A DNA stretch of 64,000 nucleotides from Brachynemurus nebulosus (taxonomy: Eukaryota; Arthropoda; Insecta; Neuroptera; Myrmeleontidae), in contig JAPWDM010000024.1 in NCBI GenBank assembly GCA_035578155.1, positions 4,055,001 through 4,119,000 on the forward strand, written 5' to 3'. The notes below the pieces were generated by a model. The model searched no databases. It saw nothing but the letters and a program-made list of their open reading frames with translations, and was not told the DNA's origin. Both the position numbers and the translations under genes were made by a program. Of this stretch, positions 1 to 9,332 are shown one piece after another (within the stretch, counting starts at the first letter, position 1; the number at the start of each line of letters is the position of its first letter).

Positions 1-513
1 ATTATGAGGGTTATTTACTTTCCACCCTGTATATGTATTTTATCGATGATGCTATTAAATTACATTTTCAATTCGTTTGCTTAGAAATATATGTAATAAT
101 TTTTTTATTATTTACATATAGTAACAGATAATTTTTAGGTGTTTTTATAAAATTAGACTGCAAATAGTTTAAAAGCAGACATGGGTAATGCACAGAAAAG
201 AGTTATAGAATTTCATAGTCTACAATTTTCATCATATGTATATATATGGGTATTGTTTAAATTGTTTATAACTATCGTTTTTTTTATTAACAAATGCTTT
301 AAACTATAGTATCATCAAAAATACTAGTTAAACTAGGTCAACGAATCACTCGTTTCATACATGTTTTTGGAAATGAAAACTGAACCTTGTATACTCGAGT
401 GCGTACTACGGAAAAATATTCTTATTTTTGAATTGCATTATGTATGCTACTGTGCATTATATGAATACTATTATATGCAATTAATTTTCATTTATATATT
501 TTTGATTTTATTA
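1..513. other. AT-rich non-coding DNA
   Basis: No gene or repeat boundary is recognised here. A 69-codon open stretch begins at 361, but it is hydrophobic and low-complexity, runs into the element starting at 514, and has no family resemblance that I can see. Confidence 0.5.
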
Positions 514-1305
514 CACGGAGAGAAAATTCCTATAAAAATTACTGTGCTCAGCACTACAATCGACGTGTAAAGGCCGAACATATTAAATTCTGTAAGGTAA
601 AAATATAAAGATTATAATTAATCATAAAAAATTTAAAGGATGGAATGTTCTTTTCGTAATATTATCTCCGTAAAATTTGTAAAACAGCACAGTAAAAAGT
701 TCCATTACCGACAAAAAAATAATTTTTAATTGTGTTTATTAAAAAAATTTCCATGCTAACATGCTAATAATAGAAAGAAAAAAAACAGAAAGAAGATTGG
801 TTGTGTTGGGATCGCTCTAATGAAATGTACCTCAATCAGCGAGTTACATGGGTTACATGCGAACCATATAGGTGTGGACTGTGGAAGAAACTTTGTCGCA
901 CCAAAGCTCGCACCAAGCACCTTGATGCAGCTAGTTGTCAGTTGCTTTTACACTCTCTTAGGATGATGTCATCGTTTAATTCATCTTTTTGTTATTTACC
1001 TATCTTTAGTATATGTATTAGAATTATATTGTTGGCAATAATTTTTGTATACATGTTTTTACAGGTACAGTGCAACCAATATAAGGTCGAGAGTCAGATG
1101 CGCAAATGAAAGAGTACGACAACCAGAATTAAACTATAATATACATGCATAAGAGTGTGATAAAAGTTGTGTTAGCACCACATTAAATTTTACCATGCTA
1201 GCACATATTTTTTATTTTGGTCGTCGATCGCGCACGGATTATAGGGGAGCATAGTAATTTTTCTGAAATTTTCTCTACAAAAATTATAGGATTTTTCTCT
1301 CCGTG
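514..1305. mobile_element. Small DNA transposon with CACGGAGAG ends
   Basis: The ends are inverted copies: CACGGAGAGAAAATTCCTAT at 514 reappears in reverse complement, with small changes, up to 1305. TA flanks both ends (512-513 and 1306-1307), as expected of a TA-targeting DNA transposon. The 792-bp interior has a 102-codon open frame (801-1109) with a Cys/Trp-containing stretch but no recognised transposase motif. I infer a non-autonomous element. The superfamily cannot be fixed from this copy. Confidence 0.55.
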
Positions 1306-1754
1306 TAGTGAACGTTTATATAGTTTATAATTTATTTATTTTATAATTTATAAAATTTAGAAAAATATACAAAAGTGGTGAAATTATATAATTTACAAAA
1401 GTTACAAAAATTAACTATTATTACTATTTCAGCTTCTGTTATTGGCGTTCTCTTTGCCTTGCAAGCATTGTTAAAAAAAAAAAAAAAAAAAATACAAAAA
1501 AAATTTATATATACACTACAGCTTGCAAATTTTTATAAATATTGATATAAACAGAAAAATTATTAATAAGGTACTAATAATACTATATTAAAGTATGTAC
1601 AGAAATTAAAAATTATATACAAAAGATAAAAAAATAATATTAATATTAACATTTAAAAATGATTAATAACAACCTAACATTAAAACAAACTAAATTTTAA
1701 ATATTATTGAATATTTTGTACCTAATATCGCACCCCGGTGGACTAGGTCATAAA
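1306..1754. other. AT-rich non-coding DNA before the gap
   Basis: Mostly A/T with an A-run near 1470-1490. I see no gene or repeat structure. It ends at the assembly gap. Confidence 0.5.
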
Positions 1755-2254
1755 NNNNNNNNNNNNNNNNNNNNNNNNNNNNNNNNNNNNNNNNNNNNNN
1801 NNNNNNNNNNNNNNNNNNNNNNNNNNNNNNNNNNNNNNNNNNNNNNNNNNNNNNNNNNNNNNNNNNNNNNNNNNNNNNNNNNNNNNNNNNNNNNNNNNNN
1901 NNNNNNNNNNNNNNNNNNNNNNNNNNNNNNNNNNNNNNNNNNNNNNNNNNNNNNNNNNNNNNNNNNNNNNNNNNNNNNNNNNNNNNNNNNNNNNNNNNNN
2001 NNNNNNNNNNNNNNNNNNNNNNNNNNNNNNNNNNNNNNNNNNNNNNNNNNNNNNNNNNNNNNNNNNNNNNNNNNNNNNNNNNNNNNNNNNNNNNNNNNNN
2101 NNNNNNNNNNNNNNNNNNNNNNNNNNNNNNNNNNNNNNNNNNNNNNNNNNNNNNNNNNNNNNNNNNNNNNNNNNNNNNNNNNNNNNNNNNNNNNNNNNNN
2201 NNNNNNNNNNNNNNNNNNNNNNNNNNNNNNNNNNNNNNNNNNNNNNNNNNNNNN
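1755..2254. other. Assembly gap of 500 N
   Basis: Exactly 500 N characters. The round number suggests an estimated or placeholder gap, so the true distance across it is unknown. Open frames called across it are artefacts. Confidence 0.98.
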
Positions 2255-3050
2255 TGTAACAAAGTATTTTTGCTGTAATTAATAAAATAATACAAAAGTA
2301 TTTAATTTAATTTATAATAAATAACAAATCTGGAACTGAGAAGCAAAAAAGCTCTTGTCCAAAAAATTCAAAATTGAGATTTTTATGTAGGTATATAATA
2401 TGGAACACATTGTAATATCTATATGCTAAATAATTGCATTTAGCCCAAAAAACTTTTTTCCCACTGAAAAATAGATTTAAAATATGTACCTTCAAGCAAA
2501 AAGAATCATGTCCATTTAATTCGGCTATTTGTAATTAATTTATCCAATCACAGTGTTGCTTGAGTATGTTTAGTTCAAAATTTTAGTTAGAAGTGTGCTT
2601 CTGCTTGTGCTTTTCAACGTTTTTATTTTAGTAAAAATTTATAAAGTGGATAAAAATATAATTTTTCAATTAAATATTTATTACTAATATTTTGCAAACA
2701 ATTATAAACAATTTTTGTTTATTAATAAGAAAGTTATAATGGATTTAAATTTGGAATTAACACCGGTAGGGGTGACTAACAGAGGCACTAAGACTTTTCC
2801 GAATTTGATGTTTTTCTATAAAATATTAAATTAACGAATTGCTGCACGTTTTATTTAAAAACTGTTAGATACTTTGTTTTTTGTTTATTTTTTAAATAAA
2901 AAGAAATCTGCAATAAACGTGTTGTTTTTATTTACATTAAACTTGTACAGCCCAACAATAATGTTCTTATAGCAAAAAATATTATGTCCATTATAAAATT
3001 AGGCAAATGAAATTATGTCCAATATGTTTAAGCAAAAAACATTATTTCCG
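2255..3050. repeat. AT-rich stretch with a recurring GCAAAAA..TGTCC motif
   Basis: Variants of a roughly 20-base motif, AGCAAAAAN then NNATNATGTCC, recur near 2341, 2494, 2971, 3001 and 3031. The spacing is irregular in the first half and about 30 bases in the last three. A short open frame (2739-2834) has no recognisable homology. The array ends exactly at the outer hAT-like element, whose imperfect target duplication lies in the last motif. Confidence 0.4.
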
Positions 3051-3498
3051 CAGGGCTCGCTCCAAGGGCGGGCAACCCGGGCATTTGCCCAGGGTAGCAA
3101 ATATTAAGGGCGGTAATTTTGTAAAGGATATAGCCGAATAAGTATAGGTGAATCGGTCCCGGAAGCGAATTATTTTAATAACTATATTAACGGTATGGTG
3201 AGACTGTAAGTAATTGATATCTACAATTTTGGCGGCCAAACTGAGTAGTTATGGAGATAACTAAAAAAATTTAAAAAATTATAAAAAATTTTTTTCTTGG
3301 TAACTACTCAACATAGGAAAATAATTCCAAATCCACATGAAGGCAAACATTCTCAAGAATATTAGACATATTTATTATCGTATCAGTCCTCGTTATTAAG
3401 GGTAATAACAAGGATAATATCCGATTAAATGTTTTTTATATAGGGTTCTAATTGAGCGGCCACTTCAAAAAAATTCAGTAAACGTGTCTTAATGCACT

Positions 3499-3725
3499 CA
3501 ACTCGCCAATTCCCAGTGTCACCTGTAGGTGACAGACATTTTTAATTGTAAACTGTATTAATTTGTTTGTTTAACTTATAGTATAGAGATGTCACAAGAA
3601 AGAAATATAACGTCATCTATTAGCCCTCTAATGGTGGTGACAGAACGTAAAAATTTAATTATATTATTGTTGAAAAAAATTAAAAACATCTGTCACCTCC
3701 AAATAACTCTGGGAATTGTCGAGTT
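3499..3725. mobile_element. MITE with AACTCG ends
   Basis: An inverted pair (CAACTCGCCAATTCCCAG at 3499; its reverse complement, slightly changed, ending at 3725) flanks about 190 bp of AT-rich DNA. The homologous right arm of the outer element, read on the minus strand near 14740-14770, lacks this segment and joins the two flanks directly. This supports a separate insertion of about 227 bp. Confidence 0.5.
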
Positions 3726-3894
3726 AATTACTGCACCAAGTTTCATCAAAATTCAAGGGGTATAACATGATGAAGAAAAATATTTTTCATCTCAAATCTG
3801 CTGAACCGCCTCTCCAGTGGGTCCGACTCTGGAATTATATACATCAATCGAAAGTATTTTAGCAATAAAATGTTGTGTCTAATAAAGTGTTTTT
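3726..3894 (+). repeat. Arm of outer element, left of the Element 1 insertion
   Basis: This stretch matches, in reverse complement, 14600-14755. The match resumes after Element 1 at 11942-12060 (against 14465-14598). The paralogue gives the pre-insertion sequence of the Element 1 site. Confidence 0.65.
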
Positions 3895-3900
3895 TTCCTA
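3895..3900. repeat. Element 1 target-site duplication, left
   Basis: TTCCTA lies directly before the left end of Element 1 and is repeated at 11936-11941 directly after the right end. The uninserted paralogue near 14597-14602 (minus strand) has a single TTCCTG. Confidence 0.85.
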
Positions 3901-4274
3901 AGTAGAATAGCTGAGCGGGTTCTGGGCCACCGCAAAACGGAGTAACTTGAACCCTTTTGACGATGTTTGAAAGCGTGTGACTTACGGTCCTATTGCACCC
4001 ATTCTACGGTACTACACATTCCGAACTGATGAGTCATCAAACTGTATCGATGTGCAAACCTTGACCTTTGACCCGGCACGTACTGAGTACATGTATTTAA
4101 AATTTGTTGTTGACATTTGACCCCAACACTCGCTTATACTGTTGGCCTTGAAATTCCTAAGAGGTGAGTCAATACCAGCGACCAAATTAATTTATGTTAA
4201 CCCATTATGCATCATCACAATTTACTTATAACAATTTCATTTTGTGTTAACCCATTACCAGCCAAACCTAACGC

Positions 4275-4850
4275 ATGCGCAGACTGAATTTAAGTACACG
4301 ACGCATGCGCAGACTGAATTTTAGGTTACAATTTGATAGATGGGGTACACTACCACGTCAAAAATGTGGGGTTACCCTAACTCGGGGGTGGCCCCAAATT
4401 TTTGACACCGTACTGTACTTAAATTTTTGGTACACTACCGTGTCAAAAGTGTGGACCCCCCTGGTCAAAAAGGTATCCGATCACTTTTTGAAACGTACTG
4501 TACGTGCAAACCTTGGCCCCAACACGCGCTTGCCTTAAGTACGTCATCTTAAACGAACTATCACGTCAAAAAATGTGGGGAATACCCTAATCCAAGGGGT
4601 GGCCCCAAATTTTTGACGCCGTACTGTACTTAAATTTTTGGTACACTACCGTGTCAAAAGTGCGGCCCCCCCTGACCAAAAAGGTATCCGACCACTTTTT
4701 GAAGCGTACTGTACGTGCAAACCTTGACCCCAACACGCGCTTGCCTTAATTGCGTCATTTTAAACGAAAGGTACATTACCAAGTCAAAAATGTGGGGAAT
4801 ACCCTAACCCAAGGGGTGGCCGCTAAATTTTGTGGGGGGCACTCTACCAA
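4275..4850 (+). repeat. Tandem repeat in left arm, about 214-bp period
   Basis: The phrase (C)ACGTCAAAAATGTGGGG recurs at about 4351, 4563 and 4779, with the same intervening sequence (a TTTTTGAC..CCGTACTGTACTT block and a CGCGCTTGCCTTAA block). That makes roughly 2.5 units. A shorter duplicate, GCATGCGCAGACTGAATTT, occurs twice at 4273-4322. Confidence 0.7.
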
Positions 4851-5962
4851 GCGCTAGCCGCAATCATGACTTCAGACTCCAGATTTCAGACTTCGGGGTC
4901 CAGACTCCAAATTTCAGACCGCTACTGTACTGCCGGAAATTTAGGTGTCAATTGTACTTGAGTTTTTTTTTTTTGTATATGAGTCAAGTCTTTATAAGAT
5001 TAATTTGTTTATTTAATAAAAACTCGTGACTTTATACGGCTTGTGTTTGTTTATTTAAGATTTTTTAGCTGACTTAGGATGATGTAATTTCATAATATGT
5101 TTGCATCATAGTCAGAGAGGATTTTTATTTAAAAGCAAGTCTCAACTTGTCAGTTCCAGGAATTTTTATCAGTTTTAAAATAAACAAAGAACCAATATCT
5201 AAATGTTTGTTTTAGCTGAATGTTTATTTTAGCAGACCTTGAAATCAGATTGTAAAACCTCATTTAAAAATTTGAGTATTTCCAGCATAATTTATAAATC
5301 AAATGAAAATTATCTTAATATCTACACACCTGTATATTATGTATACACCCCTGTATAGTAAAAGAATAAATCGCTATTTAATTTTAATTTTATAAATTCT
5401 AGTAAATGATTGTAGTCTTTATGTCAACAAAATCTAACTAAAATAATTTATCACTTTTATCAGCATTGGGAAAATATTTGCTTAATTAGCAAAAAAATAA
5501 TATGTTTGCAAATAAATTCGTATATATTACTGTACAATAAATACTTGGATTATTTCTTAATATGTATACTATAGTTTAACTATGTTGTTTAATGTAAAAA
5601 TTATAACAGCATTAAGATTTGCTAAATTTTTTTATAAAATAGTAGTTTTGAGGTAAAAAATTTATAGATATCATCTTAAAACTTACATCACAAATACATA
5701 ATATAATTATAATATACAAATGCATGTGTACGGGTGTATTCTTATACAGGGTGTATCATGAAATATGCTTTTCAATTAGAATAATAAATAAGATTTTTTT
5801 TCAATACTTTTATAGGTTAACGAAAGTAACTTCTTCCTGTAAAAAATAGGGGAATTCAGGGTAATAATTAAATAAAACGCACATAATTTTTTTTTTTTAA
5901 TTTTATTTATAGAATATGTATACAAAAAATTAAATTGCTTAAATCTATATATTACTTAAAAT
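4851..5962. other. AT-rich non-coding part of left arm
   Basis: No gene is seen. It lies downstream of the outward-reading 161-codon gene and probably holds its transcript end: AATAAA-type signals occur in this AT-rich stretch. It is mirrored at 9873-10985. Confidence 0.5.
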
Positions 5963-6448
5963 CTATTTATTTTCCATATAAAAATTTTTTAAAAGAATAC
6001 AATTTTCTAATGAACAAATTTTATCTGAATGAAGCATACAGCGTCTTGAATAATATTCATCTCGCAGAATGGAAATCTTCGGTACATCAAATATTTCTTC
6101 CAAATTCAAAATCCACGGCTGGTTTTCGGTACCATCAAACAAACTTGATGTCCATTTCTTCTTTTCAACACCCTTGACGTATATAACATCATACTTCTTT
6201 AATATAGGTTTCAATATGGTATGAAGTTTTTTGTATGGAATAAATCCATACGACCAAGGTATCCCATGCCAATTTCGGTAAAGCCAACTGGCTACTCGTT
6301 GATATTTCTTCGGCAACTCGTTGAAATCAAACGGTGCGTCGAATATAAGATGTAATATATCATCCGAATTTTCTGCAGCAATGCCAACTTCTTTAAAATA
6401 AAATTCGTTGTTAGCTCCTTGATAGCCTTGTATGTCAAGAAACGCCAT
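5963..6448 (-). CDS. 161-aa protein of Element 1, left-arm copy
   Basis: A complete 161-codon gene, identical in protein to the copy in the right arm (9387-9872). It starts MAFLDIQGYQG and has an aromatic centre (WLYRNWHGIPWSYGFIPY, about residues 55-72), a basic DVIYVKGVEKKKW segment (about 87-99), an LNLEE segment, and a Cys/His-containing tail ending SLENCILLKNF. The Asp near the start and the tail motif loosely recall a DEDD-type 3'-5' exonuclease fold, but the key acidic residues do not all match (DIQ rather than DxE, Asn in the last motif). That idea is speculative, and an inactive or structural role is equally possible. It resembles uncharacterised proteins I associate with insect genomes. 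Its promoter has a TATA box and a TCAGTT initiator, so it reads outward from the core. Confidence 0.75.
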   Translation of the reverse strand: MAFLDIQGYQGANNEFYFKEVGIAAENSDDILHLIFDAPFDFNELPKKYQRVASWLYRNWHGIPWSYGFIPYKKLHTILKPILKKYDVIYVKGVEKKKWTSSLFDGTENQPWILNLEEIFDVPKISILRDEYYSRRCMLHSDKICSLENCILLKNFYMENK

Positions 6449-6466
6449 TTTTTACCGCCACCGTAG

Positions 6467-6502
6467 AACTGAATTTATTCACACAATCCACAACTTTATA
6501 TA
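6467..6502 (-). promoter_or_regulatory. TATA plus initiator promoter, left-arm 161-aa gene
   Basis: On the minus strand TATATAAA (6502-6495) is followed 32 bases later by TCAGTT (6472-6467), an arthropod-type initiator. The start codon lies about 20 bases further on. A short GGTGGGGGG run (6515-6525) lies immediately upstream. Confidence 0.65.
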
Positions 6503-6612
6503 GAATAATTAAAAGTGGTGGGGGGTAGTTAGTTAATTTGTGGAACGTATTCGAAAATGGCTATTAATAGCTATTGCTAGTTTACCATCAAATTACAAAC
6601 TGTTAATAATAT

Positions 6613-6789
6613 TTAGCACATTTGTGAGTACCAGGTTCTTTTCACTTTAAGACCTAGTGATTTAAGGAATGCTAAATTTTCAGGTGAAATGTGTTGTTGC
6701 TCAAAAGTTTTACGTTTAATGATTTTAGGTTTCGAAAGTCCTTTGCTAGGTTCTCTAGCGGTGGACCGCGCTGAATTGTAAATTAACAT
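6613..6789 (-). CDS. 58-aa basic protein, Element 1 core
   Basis: I start at the first ATG (6789). The frame is open further upstream only without an ATG. The protein is basic (KPKIIKRKTFEQQ near the middle) and ends with SPENLAFLKSLGLKVKRT and a short tail. I do not recognise a function; the basic middle could bind nucleic acid. A consensus TATA box (6905-6899) lies upstream. The last seven codons and the stop (6613-6636) lie inside the left arm, so they are mirrored at 9200-9223 beside a CCA tract, without the rest of the gene. Small size lowers confidence, but the promoter, position and strand match its neighbours. Confidence 0.5.
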   Translation of the reverse strand: MLIYNSARSTAREPSKGLSKPKIIKRKTFEQQHISPENLAFLKSLGLKVKRTWYSQMC

Positions 6790-6898
6790 GGTTCCAAAAT
6801 GTAATTGTTTTACCACGAAAGTATAATTTTCAACGAAAGAGATGTTAACTCTTTGACAACCACCGGTAATTAGATAATATTTTATGTAAGTTCAACTA

Positions 6899-6905
6899 TT
6901 TTATA
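6899..6905 (-). promoter_or_regulatory. TATA box of the 58-aa gene
   Basis: TATAAAA on the minus strand, about 110 bases upstream of the chosen ATG and 55 bases from the GGT/GGC tract at 6960-7200. No clear TCAGT initiator follows. Confidence 0.45.
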
Positions 6906-6959
6906 CCCTTCAACCATGATAAGGTGTATAAGCTGGAGTATAACTCAGCAAATTATATA

Positions 6960-7200
6960 GCGGTGGTGACGTAACACACAAATGCGGTGGTTGTGTTGCG
7001 GTTGTGGCGGTGGCGGTGTTTGTGTGGCGGTGGCGGTGTTTGTGTGGCGGTTGTGTGGTGGTGGCGGTGGTGTTTGTGTGGCGGTGGCGGTGGTGTTTGT
7101 GTGGTGGCGGCGGTGGTGTTTGTGTGGCGGTGGTATTTGTATGGTGGTTTCGGTGGTTGTGTGGTGGTTGTGGGGGTGGCGGGGTAGCAGCGGTGTTTGC
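6960..7200 (+). repeat. G-rich GTGGCGGTGGCGGTGTTTGT minisatellite
   Basis: Interrupted repeats of GGT/GGC triplets with GTTTGTGTGGCG spacers fill about 240 bases on the plus strand, with many GG/GGG runs. Because unit lengths keep frame, several frames stay open. The minus-strand frame 6910-7224 would give a Pro/His/Thr-rich 104-aa protein, but composition alone explains this. It lies between the C2H2 gene and the promoter of the 58-aa gene. Confidence 0.8.
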
Positions 7201-7306
7201 GGCTGACGTGCACAACTTTATCATTAATTCAATCGAAGCAGCAATTTACTGTAGACAATAAATCGGTGGTGACATCTCGCGGTGTTTGTTGAACGCAATA
7301 TCTAAA

Positions 7307-8173
7307 TTAATCATCATCATAATCGCTAGCATCTTCTTTATCAGTTTCATCCAGATAATCACCTAGTGGCTCAATAACATCAGCCTTTTTAAGTTCACGA
7401 AGTATAGAGAATATTTCCTGACCGACAGTAGTTTCTCTTAAAGCATCTAACTCTTCGATTAAAGCTTCACTATCGTCAACGTTAAACAATATGTTTTTAT
7501 TTTCCTCTAAACTCCGAATAATATTGAGTATTTTTTCACCAGTCTCTGAAGTCTCGTATAAACGTCGTAATTCATCTATTAAAATATTAGGATTATGCCA
7601 GTATTTTATTTTTTTCGATTGCCCATTAGCATTTTCCGAGTCGTTGTATTTGATACGCTTAGCAAGTAGCTCTTGGTCCGTTGAATTGACTGGACGTTTT
7701 ATTGCTATTCGTTCATTAGAATCCTCACCTTTATTTTGAGTTTCTTTGATTAATAAAATATCCAAAAGGGTTTGCAGAGCTGTAGTTAACTTGGGAATGA
7801 TAACAGTTCCACTATCAGAAGTGGTTAAAACCCTGTTATTAGACTCATCGCTGGGTGTGTAAACACTATTTTGATTTCTTAAATTATTAAATTTAGTTTG
7901 AATTGCTTTTGATGCAGCTTTAATTCTTTGTTCAAGTGGATTGACCCTTTCTTCAACTTTATTGTTTAGAAATTCATCATCAACATCATTCCTCCCGGTA
8001 TCATAACTAGATAAGTCATCAGCCGTGTCTAATGTTTGTCTTTTTAGCGGATCAAGAGAGTAACTATTTTCAAACCTTTTTGGTGAAAATTCTCGCATAT
8101 GTGTATTTCTTATATGACGTGAAAGAGAATCTTTCCGCGAGAAGCTTTTATAGCACTGCGTACACTTGAACAT
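7307..8173 (-). CDS. C2H2 zinc-finger protein, 288 aa
   Basis: It starts at the ATG directly before the finger. Residues 3-25 form one C2H2 finger (C4, C7, H20, H25; spacing C-X2-C-X12-H-X4-H). A polar linker follows, with basic patches (KRPVN near 158; KKIKYW near 187) that could be nuclear signals. The C-terminal third holds two copies of a roughly 25-residue helical motif (about 196-222 and 237-261): I-[DE]-E-L-x-x-L-x-E-T-x-x-G-x-x-I-x-x-I-[IL]-R-x-L. The end is strongly acidic (DETDKEDASDYDDD). A single finger plus acidic tail suggests a DNA-associated or regulatory protein (inference). No Polinton core gene has this layout to my knowledge. A TATA box lies 64 bases upstream, and the 58-aa gene follows on the same strand. 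Confidence 0.8.
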   Translation of the reverse strand: MFKCTQCYKSFSRKDSLSRHIRNTHMREFSPKRFENSYSLDPLKRQTLDTADDLSSYDTGRNDVDDEFLNNKVEERVNPLEQRIKAASKAIQTKFNNLRNQNSVYTPSDESNNRVLTTSDSGTVIIPKLTTALQTLLDILLIKETQNKGEDSNERIAIKRPVNSTDQELLAKRIKYNDSENANGQSKKIKYWHNPNILIDELRRLYETSETGEKILNIIRSLEENKNILFNVDDSEALIEELDALRETTVGQEIFSILRELKKADVIEPLGDYLDETDKEDASDYDDD

Positions 8174-8236
8174 TATAATAGATGTGTAAAGCTCAACTAG
8201 TCTTACAAGATTAATTCAGAATTGTGTTAGCGATTA

Positions 8237-8244
8237 CTTATATA
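8237..8244 (-). promoter_or_regulatory. TATA box of the C2H2 gene
   Basis: TATATAAG on the minus strand, about 64 bases upstream of the ATG at 8173. It directly abuts the GGN tract (8247-8332). Confidence 0.6.
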
Positions 8245-8246
8245 CT

Positions 8247-8332
8247 CCACCACCACCACCGCAGCCGCCGCCACCGCCACCACCACCACCACCGCCGCCG
8301 CCGCCGCCTCCGCCGCAACCACCACATCTGAG
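8247..8332 (-). repeat. GGT/GGC/GGA triplet tract upstream of the C2H2 gene
   Basis: About 86 bases of almost pure GGN triplets on the coding (minus) strand, directly 5' of a TATA box. A poly-Gly frame exists, but a stop just upstream leaves it without a start. It is better read as a promoter-proximal tract with G-quadruplex potential. Confidence 0.75.
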
Positions 8333-8734
8333 TTGCTAATTTTACTCCATGAAGTAGCTGTTGACATCCGGCTTACACATTTTGCCCCCATTACGCTCTT
8401 TCGGTTTGGAAATTGGTTCAGAAAAATGAATGAAGAGCTATATGCAAGTGTCAGGTGACTCAACACCAACATTAAAATACTTGCTCCTGAATATAGGCAA
8501 TTACATTGCGTTGCCTACTGGGTCCATACCTACTGAGAGTCTTATCATAATTCAAGATATAATTTGGGAGGTTCTAGTGTGTTGTAAAATAAGAACAATA
8601 TAAGAATTTATACGTAAAATAATTTATTTTTTAATGAAATATACGTTTACAATATTAAAATTAAAAAGTAAATCAACTCATTTTCATATCTGACAGTTAC
8701 CTTAATCTTGCATCTAACATCATACATGTGATAG
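8333..8734. other. Spacer between 120-aa and C2H2 genes
   Basis: No convincing gene is seen. The part nearest 8600-8640 is AT-rich with AATAAAT-like signals on the minus strand and probably holds the 3' end of the 120-aa gene transcript. Confidence 0.45.
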
Positions 8735-9097
8735 CTATTTACTAAATTCCACAATATGTAAAAAACCACTAGAATCAGTTCCTTTATATGTAATAAAATA
8801 TTGTCCTGTACGTAAACATTGAATGGTCTGCTCATCCAAATCCGCGAATCGTTTTGGAAGGAACACTTGAGCATCTGCAAGTTCCACCGCAACCGCTGGC
8901 CCATATCGAGTTTCCATGCGTCGTACATCAAGAATTTTCCACGTTTCATACGGTTTGAGTGTAGATAGCGATTTGAATGGTTTACCAGCACCAAGTTTAT
9001 TCAACTTCTCCAAAACCGGATCCATTGTTGTATCAGTGGCAGTAAAAGTGGTCCACAGATCACTTATACTTAACTCAACACCGTGTTGTTCAGACAT
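8735..9097 (-). CDS. 120-aa protein, Element 1 core
   Basis: A complete frame starting MSEQHGVELSISD. The C-terminal 80 residues look like a compact beta-rich domain: LKPYETWKILDVRRMETRYG, then AVAVEL, VFLPKRFADLDEQ, and a final GQYFITYKGTDSSGFLHIVEF. The Tyr/Phe-rich alternation recalls small OB-like nucleic-acid-binding domains, but that is inference. A broken relative in Element 2 (32315-32659) keeps the same order of motifs: K-I-[LV]-[DG]-[IV]-R, V-E/L-E-L, LP-[KM]-RF. The family is therefore shared by two differently built Polinton-like elements. TATA and CAGT initiator lie upstream with a 5' leader of about 13 bases. Confidence 0.75.
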   Translation of the reverse strand: MSEQHGVELSISDLWTTFTATDTTMDPVLEKLNKLGAGKPFKSLSTLKPYETWKILDVRRMETRYGPAVAVELADAQVFLPKRFADLDEQTIQCLRTGQYFITYKGTDSSGFLHIVEFSK

Positions 9098-9108
9098 TTT
9101 GTCAATAC

Positions 9109-9144
9109 ACTGTCAATTTCTGTTACAGCACGTCGCTTAAATAA
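9109..9144 (-). promoter_or_regulatory. TATA-like plus initiator promoter of the 120-aa gene
   Basis: On the minus strand TTATTTAAG (9144-9136) is followed 33 bases later by ACAGT (A at 9111). The ATG is at 9097. A CCA/GGT tract (9156-9202) lies immediately upstream, as at the C2H2 gene. Confidence 0.5.
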
Positions 9145-9155
9145 ATTATGAGTTG

Positions 9156-9202
9156 CCACCACAAAAACCACCACCACCACCACCACCACCACCGCCACCA
9201 CC
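9156..9202 (-). repeat. GGT triplet tract at the core/right-arm junction
   Basis: CCACCACC on the plus strand, so GGTGGT on the strand of the 120-aa gene. The right arm begins at 9200 within this tract. Confidence 0.75.
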
Positions 9203-9332
9203 TGGTACTCACAAATGTGCTAAATATTATTAACAGTTTGTAATTTGATGGTAAACTAGCAATAGCTATTAATAGCCATTTTCGAATACGTTCCACAAAT
9301 TAACTAACTACCCCCACCACTTTTAATTATTC

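Larger units (their letters stand above)
3901..6636 (+). repeat. Element 1 left inverted arm
   Basis: It matches 9200-11935 in reverse complement along its whole length. By eye I find at least five differences (for example near 4449, 4540, 4667, 5408 and 6521, mostly homopolymer length or single-base changes), implying well above 99 percent identity. The outer part is non-coding with a tandem repeat. The inner part carries a 161-codon gene. The inner boundary cuts into the 3' end of the 58-aa gene. Confidence 0.9.

Noticed and set aside
1690..2295. Long open frames across the assembly gap
   Set aside because: They consist almost entirely of N.
3908..3918. TAGCTGAGCGG at the Element 1 end as a Pol III A box
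   Set aside because: No B box follows within the expected 30-70 bases, so I treat the match as chance, unlike Element 2, where both boxes are present.
4275..4538. Open frame in the Element 1 arm (and its mirror 11283-11561)
   Set aside because: It lies in a tandem repeat. The two arm copies differ in frame at their ends because of one-base run-length changes, and composition follows the repeat rather than a protein.
6910..7224. Pro/His/Thr-rich 104-aa frame and other frames in the GGT/GGC minisatellite
   Set aside because: Repeat units that keep frame leave several frames open at once. There is no independent sign of coding.
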